From JAUIIK01 sp963745675 (GTDB taxonomy: Bacteria > Chloroflexota > Chloroflexia > Thermomicrobiales > CFX8): DNA of 64,000 nt. The stretch covers positions 248,001-312,000 of the forward strand of contig CAVUYM010000027.1 in assembly GCA_963745675.1 (NCBI GenBank), read 5' to 3'. The position numbers and the translations under genes are program-made. Within the stretch, counting starts at the first letter, position 1; each line of letters begins with the position of its first letter. Of this stretch, positions 55,739 through 64,000 are shown one piece after another. The notes beneath the pieces are model-generated. The model did no database searches and was not told where the DNA came from. It was given only the letters and a program-made list of their open reading frames with translations.

Positions 55739-57531
55739 CAGGAGTTCGCACCAGATGGGGCTGAACCTGGTTCATCATCACTGCGGGAAAATTGGCGTGC
55801 AAGATCCTCGGCCGTCATACGTATGATTGTTGGACGTCCGTGTCCGCACGCGAGAGATGATTCGCAACGTTCTAGGCTAGTCACGAGTTCGCGCATCTCA
55901 AGCAGCGATAGCGGTTGTCCGGCCCGTATCGAGCCATGACAGGCCGCGCTAATGGCCAGCGATTCCAGCCGCGAATCTCCGCGCCCTCCATCGATCATCT
56001 CATCGATTACTGCAAGAAGCGCTCGCTCCGGGGATTTGCGTGCGATGGCCGAAGGCACGGCGCGAAGCGCAACGCTTCCGGTCCGAATTCTTCAAATTCG
56101 AAACCGAGCGCCAGCAACTCTTCCTGGCAAGCTTCCAGCATTTGCATCTGCTCAGCAGTTCAATTCGACAACGATAGGATCGAGCAGAGATTGCTTGGCG
56201 GGACTTCTGGATGCGTACTCCTCCATGACTTTCTCGAAGAGAATGCGTTCATGCGCCGCATGCTGGTCGATCAGATAGAGTCCGTCCGGCCCTTCAGCTG
56301 TGATAAACGATGAAGCTACCTGCCCAAGCACGCGCAGTACCGGCAGCGAATCACCTCCGGCGGTCCTGTGTTCCGCTGGGGCGTCAAGTGCAGTGTGAGC
56401 TGGCGAAGCTCCCATTCGAGATGGATTTGCAAGATGCAGCATGCGTTGCACACCTTGATCCTGGCTCGATGGGATCGCCATCGACGGCGGAGCGAGCGGT
56501 GCTTTGAATACCGTAGGAATCTCCTGATGATGGATTTCCGCTGCCAGCGTGGCGCTGATAGCCCGTCGAACGAGCGCGAAGACGAGGCGCTCGTCAGCGA
56601 ACCGAACTTCCATCTTGGTTGGATGAACGTTGACATCTATTCGCTCCGCCGGGACTTCAATTGCCACACAGCAGACTGGCTTGCGTCCGATCATGAGCAG
56701 CGTGTGGTAGGCCTGCTCAACTGCCGTGGCGACCTGTCTGCTCTGAACCAAACGCCCGTTCACGAATACGAACAGGCGGTCTCGCCGCGCTCGACTCAAT
56801 GAAGGCAGCGACATAAGCCCTGAAACTGAATAGCCGACGTGCTCATGTTCCTGTTCAGCGATATCGACCAATTGCGATGCATCGTCATAGCCCCAAACGC
56901 CTGCCGCCGCGCCCCTGGAACCGGATCGTCCGTCTGTGGAGAGCATTTGTCGGCCGTCATGGGCAAGCGAAAACGCGATCTTCGGATAGGCTAACGCATG
57001 TGCGCCGACAACTCTTTCGATGTATGCCGCTTCGGTACGCTCCGTCCGCAAAAATCTTCTGCGGGCGGGAACGTTAGCGAAGAGTTCTCGTATTTCCACG
57101 GAGGTTCCGCTACCCCAGGCTGAGGCATTCACATGATGGACATCGCCAAACGCAACTTCGATCGATCCGCCAGTCGAAGCATCCACTGCAATCGAATGTA
57201 TTGCGAATTTACTGACAGCCGCGATTGACGCGAGCGCTTCACCGCGAAATCCTAGCGTCCGGATGCGTTCGAGATCCTCGATATCTGCTGAGCTTCGAAG
57301 TTGTGTGGCGTTCAACGGCCAGCGCCAGTTCATCAAGCGGGATGCCACTCCCATTATCTCGAACCTGGATCAGTTCGATGCCGCCGTTTGAAATCTCGAC
57401 ATCGATGCGGCTTGCGCCTGCGTCAATCGAATTTTCGACAAGTTCTTTGACTACGGCTGCCGGACGTTCGACAACTTCACCGGCCGCAATCTTGCCGATT
57501 GTAGTTGGGAGAGTTTTGCAATGTGGTTCAT
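55735..57531 (-). CDS. mutL: DNA mismatch repair endonuclease MutL, frameshifted
   Basis: GHKL ATPase and nicking endonuclease of mismatch repair. The N-terminus (ATG 57531) contains IAAGEVVERPAAVVKELVEN, IQVRDNGSGIP and RTLGFRGEALASIAAVSKF. The C-terminal endonuclease motif DQHAAHERILFE is present, as are ACHGSIRAG and CGHGRPT near the end, so the metal-dependent nicking type is predicted, as in bacteria lacking MutH. Breaks lie near 57500, 57300, 56155 and 56060. No mutS is in the window. It lies downstream of valS and the AAG glycosylase on the same strand. Confidence 0.93.
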
Positions 57532-57542
57532 GACATGATCGA

Positions 57543-58082
57543 TCAATTCTCGAGCGTTGCTACGAAGCGCCATTCGGTTTCGACGGCACGCGTTATGCCG
57601 ATACGACGGGTTGTTTCAATACTGAATTCCTCGCGATGAGTGCTGATTCCAAAGCGGGGGCCCGGAACATGAAGCTACCATGATCGCATGCGGTTATCCC
57701 TAGTGATCTCGTAGTTCGACCCGGCCCTAGCACTGGCCTGCGGATCGCCATCCCGCCAGACACCGCGAACGAGTACGGCACTTGCTTCGGCCGACCGGGC
57801 CGGTCACGAAGTTGAAACAAGGATACATGCCGTAGGCAAGTATACGTACACCAACCCGGCGCGACCCGCCATCATCGCCGCCCTGCCTCCCGGTCGAAAG
57901 GCTGCATGGGATGCTGGATCACTTGCGTCGCCGTACGCTTCCGTCTCAACGATGATGGCATGAGTCTCTTGGCCGCCGCAGACGACGCGAAGGCGGCGGC
58001 CAATGAGATCACGGGCGACCGTGTTTACATCTCGAACGAAGAAGGACTCGTCAACCTCGTTATCCAGCGATTGGAAGTTCAT
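57543..58082 (-). CDS. AAG/MPG-type 3-methyladenine DNA glycosylase, frameshifted
   Basis: Removes alkylated purines. The start (ATG 58082) reads MNFQSLDNEVDESFFVRDVN, then VARDLIGRRLRVV, AIIVETEAYGDASDPASHA with the catalytic Glu, and AAMMAGRAGLVYVYL, where the family has the YVYLAYG strand. After a shift near 57830 the next frame carries VLGPGRTTRSLGIT, a conserved AAG segment. A last shift near 57600 brings RIGITRAVETEWRF, the family's C-terminal motif, and a TGA at 57543-57545. Its start lies inside the end of valS (overlap 23 bases). Confidence 0.82.
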
Positions 58083-60750
58083 CGAGCCTATGCAGGAGCA
58101 ATTCGACGGTGTTGTTGGCCTTGTCGAGTCGATCTCGCTGTTGCTGGACGACATTATCCGGTGCTTTGCTCGACAAACTGGTCGTTGCTGAGCATGGCCT
58201 GCCGCCCTGGCCGCTTCCTGTCTTGCTTCTTCCAGTTCCCGATTCAGACGATCCCGTTCGGCGCCGATATCCACGAGTCCGGCCATCGGTAGGAAGATCG
58301 ACGCACCACCGGAGACAATGGAAATCGTGGCTTCAGGAGGCGATTCCGGCCCACCTGGATACATCTCGAACTGACTCTTCATCGATCCTGGTAAGAAACC
58401 GGAATTCGCGCTGCGTCGCTTCGTAGGCATCGAAGAGCGCACCAGGGTAGATAGTTGCAGCGATCGCTCGTCCAGGATCGACGCTGTGTTCCGCGCGTGC
58501 GTTGCGGACGAGGCGCGTAGCTTCTTTGACTGCCTCGAACTTCTCGAAGTCGTCTGGATAACTCTCGGCCGGCTTCCGGCCATTTGGCAATGATCAGTGC
58601 GTCACCGAGATGCGGCAAACGCTGCCACAATTCCTCGGTGACATATGGCATGAATGGATGCAGAAGGCGCAGCGATCGCTCCAGGACGTACGCCAGCACT
58701 TGTGGCGACTGCAGGATCGACAGGCTCGTCCCGCAATCGCACTTTCGCAGCTTCAACGTACCAGTCGGCAAACTCCGACCACATGAATTCGTAGATTGTC
58801 CGACCCGGCCTCGTGCAGTTGATAGGCATCAACCATCCTGCGTAACTCGCTCGATCGTGTCATGGAGTCCAGTCACGAATCCAGCGGTCGACCAGTGACA
58901 GCGATCGCTCCATCGGGTTCCGCGACATCGCCGCTTTCATCACGCTGGATTTCCGCCGAATCGAGAGCAGAAAGGACGAACTTCGTCATGTTGTAGATCT
59001 TGTTGGCGAAGTTTCGGTTCGCTTCAACTCGATCCTCGGCCAATTTCAGATCGGTGCCGGGTCCGGAAGCGGTGATAAGCGTGAATCGCAGTGCATCGGT
59101 GCCGAATTTGTTCGTGATTTCGAGCGGATCGAGCACGTTACCTTTCGTCTTGCTCATCCGATCACCATATTCATCTCGGACGATCCCATGAAGATAGACC
59201 GTGTGGAATGGCTTCTCGTCCATGAACTTGAGGCCGAAGAAGACCATCCTTGCCACCCAGAAGAAGATGATGTCATGGCCCGTCTCCATAACATGCCCTG
59301 GATAGTAGTTCTTCAGATCTTCGGTCTCATCTGGCCAACCGAGCATCGAAAACGGCCAGAGCCCCGACGAGAACCAGGTATCGAGCACATCTGGGTCCTG
59401 CTCGATGGCAGACGATCCGCACATCTCGCATGTCATCGACCGTTTCGTCAACAGAAGCCCATTGATGCTGACAATTGGAGCAGTACCAGACGGGAATACG
59501 GTGTCCCCACCACAACTGGCGCGATATGCACCAGTCCTGGATATTGTCCATCCAGTTCAGATAGACGCCAGTGAATCGGTCTGGGACGAAACGCAATTCG
59601 CCGGTGCGCGCGATTTCGGCGGCTGGCTCAGCCAGCGGCTTCATATCCACGAACCACTGGGTAGAGATCATCGGCTCGACGATGGTGTCGCTACGCTGGC
59701 AGGTCCCAACCGAATGGGTATAGGCCTTCACGGAACGCAACAACCCGTTGGAGTTGAAACCATTCGACGACGCCTTGGCGTGCCTCCTCGCTCGGTTGGC
59801 CGGCGAAGGGGCCAGCTTCGTCGTTCATCGTCCCGTCGAAATTCATCACGCTGATTCGAGGCAGGTCGTGGCGATTGCCCATTTCGAAGTCGTTTGGATC
59901 GTGCGCCGGCGTCACTTTGACTGCGCCAGAGCCAAACTCAGGATCGACAGCTTCGTCGGCGATGATCGGGATTCGGCGATTGACAATCGGAAGAGTCGAT
60001 GTAGCGACCGATGAGAGAACTGGTAACGTTCGTCGTCAGGGTGCACTGCCACCGCTGTATCGCCGAGCATAGTTTCGGGACGTGTCGTCGCCACTGTGAT
60101 TTCGCCGGTGCCATCCTCCAGCGGGTAGGCCAGCTCCCAGATAGAGCCTGTAATTTCCTTGATGGATCACTTCGAGATCGGACAGGGCCGTGTTGCACCG
60201 CGGGCACCAGGAAATGAGGCGCTCACCTCTATATATCAGTTCCTCATCATAGAGTTGTTTGAACACGGTCCGCACCGCCCGCGCCGGCCCCGGGTCCATG
60301 GTGAATTGATAACGAGACCAATCGCAGGACGCGCCGAGCGATGTGAGCTGCTCGCGAATGCGCATCTGGTACTTGTCCATCCATTCCCAGACACGTTCCA
60401 AAAACGCTTCTCTCCCGAGGTCGTGCCGCGTTATGCCCTCTTCAGTCAGTTGCCGTTCGATCACCCATTGACCGGCGATTCCTGCATGGTCTGCGCCCGG
60501 GAAGCCAGAGCGCTCGGCGGCCTTTCATACGTTGGTAGCGAATCAGTATGTCCTCGACAGTCACGAAGAGCGCATGTCCCATGTGCAACTCGCCGGTCAC
60601 GTTTGGTGGTGGCATTACAATGACGAATGGCTCGCCTTCGCCCCGTGGCGAAAAGTATCCACGGTCATGCCAGAACTTGTACCAACGCTGTTCGACTGCC
60701 GCGGGCTCATACGCGCGACCCATCTCCTCTAATGTCCCGAGGGCGGTCAT
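58060..60750 (-). CDS. valS: Valyl-tRNA synthetase, many frameshifts
   Basis: Class I synthetase charging tRNA-Val. The N-terminus (ATG 60750, after AGAAGAAGAAC) has YEPAAVEQRWYKFWHDRGYF and the HIGH box as PPPNVTGELHMGHA. The editing and zinc parts include RLISWCPRCNTALSDLEV, CISRQLWWGHRIPVWYC, DPDVLDTWFSSGLWPFS, and the KMSKS box as DRMSKTKGNVLDP near 59145-59170. The C-terminal coiled coil reads GAERDRLNRELEEARQEA, then KAPDNVVQQQRDRLDKAN and a stop at 58060. At least eight single-base shifts occur. The gene is essential, so sequence error is likely. A structured leader lies upstream. Confidence 0.92.
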
Positions 60751-60787
60751 GTTCTTCTTCTCTCAGTCCTATTTCGACGGATTCTGC

Positions 60788-60829
60788 AAAAATGAAACCC
60801 GCTCTCATATCGAGGCGGGCGACGTTTCA
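60788..60829 (-). terminator. Terminator hairpin in the valS leader
   Basis: On the minus strand TGAAA plus CCCGC-type arms pair across 60793-60829 (TGAAA with TTTCA, CCCGC with GCGGG, a five-base bulge, a 12-base loop) and are followed by TTTTT. It ends 38 bases before the valS start codon, as in transcription-attenuation leaders. Confidence 0.65.
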
Positions 60830-60879
60830 GCGCATGACGAAGATGCCGAAAACGCTCCGTTAGTACGCTACAGAACTCC

Positions 60880-60917
60880 GGCGGAACTGTGTAGTTGGCA
60901 TTCTGTGTTGTTCCGCC
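60880..60917 (-). promoter_or_regulatory. Structured leader RNA of valS, upstream stem
   Basis: GGCGGAAC and GTTCCGCC form a perfect 8-bp stem with a 22-base loop. The ACAGAA at 60870-60875 can pair with TTCTGT at 60901-60906 in the loop of this stem, which would be mutually exclusive or a pseudoknot. No canonical T-box sequence (TGGNACC) is found. Confidence 0.45.
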
Positions 60918-61082
60918 ATGGCACCGTCTTCCAATATGTTCAACGAACGGTCATTTCTATTCTATCGAATTGGTCAAGACCTATTGCGATAGGCTTGGAT
61001 AGAATGTATGTTCTATGTACGGTCGCGCCGTGACCGCGTGGCACAATTAGTTCCGTTATCAGATACGGGGAGGCCGCCACAA
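60918..61082. other. Divergent intergenic region between valS and uvrA
   Basis: A+T-richer than its surroundings and likely to hold promoters for both genes. TAGAAT occurs on the plus strand near 61000 and TTGACC on the minus strand near 60975, but neither forms a well-spaced promoter pair. Confidence 0.35.
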
Positions 61083-63965
<2,883 letters not shown>

Positions 63966-64000
63966 TTCGGATGTGGTCTACCGTTCGATGCGTTGTTATC

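Noticed and set aside
60751..61007. T-box riboswitch upstream of valS
   Set aside because: A stretch on the minus strand (GGTGCCATGGCG) loosely resembles a T-box core, but the essential TGGN that pairs with the tRNA CCA end is not there and no specifier loop could be placed.

Overview
The window reads as one bacterial chromosome segment of moderately high G+C. Gene neighbourhoods are housekeeping: yqeY-yqfF-ybeY, tilS-hpt-ftsH, dgt-dnaG, secA, mnmG, gatB, valS, uvrA, plus many DNA-repair genes (mutM, pcrA, nfo, mutL, an AAG-type glycosylase, an alkyltransferase-like protein). Pyruvate phosphate dikinase, selA, a MshA-like GT4 glycosyltransferase, paired TrkA genes and a DegS/DegU-like pair are compatible with a member of the Chloroflexota (Thermomicrobia-like). 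That placement is inference from gene content and style only; no 16S or database search was possible.

Layout. 1-6.6 kb: sugar transferase, RNA-maturation and HD-phosphohydrolase operon, MutM, threonine synthase. 6.7-11 kb: an accessory patch that starts at a tRNA-Gly gene. It holds a G+C-rich amidohydrolase and a complete IS256-type element that split a small secreted-protein gene. A diverged copy of the tRNA-Gly 3' end plus terminator closes it. 11.3-15.3 kb: tRNA-Ala, ftsH, hpt, tilS, tRNA-Met. 15.4-25.6 kb: pcrA, ppdK, a perfect 30-bp palindrome, dgt, dnaG, selA, tRNA-Pro, tRNA-Arg, hibernation factor. 25.7-30.4 kb: GT4 transferase, ferredoxin-like/thioredoxin gene, B3/B4 protein, M20 peptidase, alkyltransferase-like protein. 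30.6-38.9 kb: secA, a membrane protein, mnmG, phosphoesterase, UspA, two TrkA proteins. 39-46.4 kb: glutamate dehydrogenase, gatB, a NuoG-like/NuoI-like pair and an aldehyde dehydrogenase. 46.4-49.6 kb: endonuclease IV, a four-domain rhodanese protein and a divergent thiol dioxygenase. 49.6-55.7 kb: a shortened amidohydrolase, rhamnose/GT2 genes, a DUF4388 protein and a two-component pair. 55.7-64 kb: mutL, AAG glycosylase, valS with a structured leader, uvrA.

About twenty obviously essential or conserved genes are broken by single-base shifts, often several per gene and sometimes at homopolymers (thrC, ftsH, tilS, pcrA, dnaG, secA, mnmG, nuoG, nuoI, the aldehyde dehydrogenase, nfo, mutL, valS). 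Because essential genes are hit as often as others, I read these as indel errors in the sequence rather than pseudogenes. Frameshifted genes are given as whole loci with approximate break positions.

Most unusual items: the IS256 insertion inside a signal-peptide region with a 9-bp target duplication, the tRNA-Gly 3'-end duplication around the accessory patch, the rhodanese/thiol-dioxygenase pair, the apparent ferredoxin-thioredoxin fusion, the valS leader with mutually exclusive pairings and a terminator, and the palindrome between ppdK and dgt.
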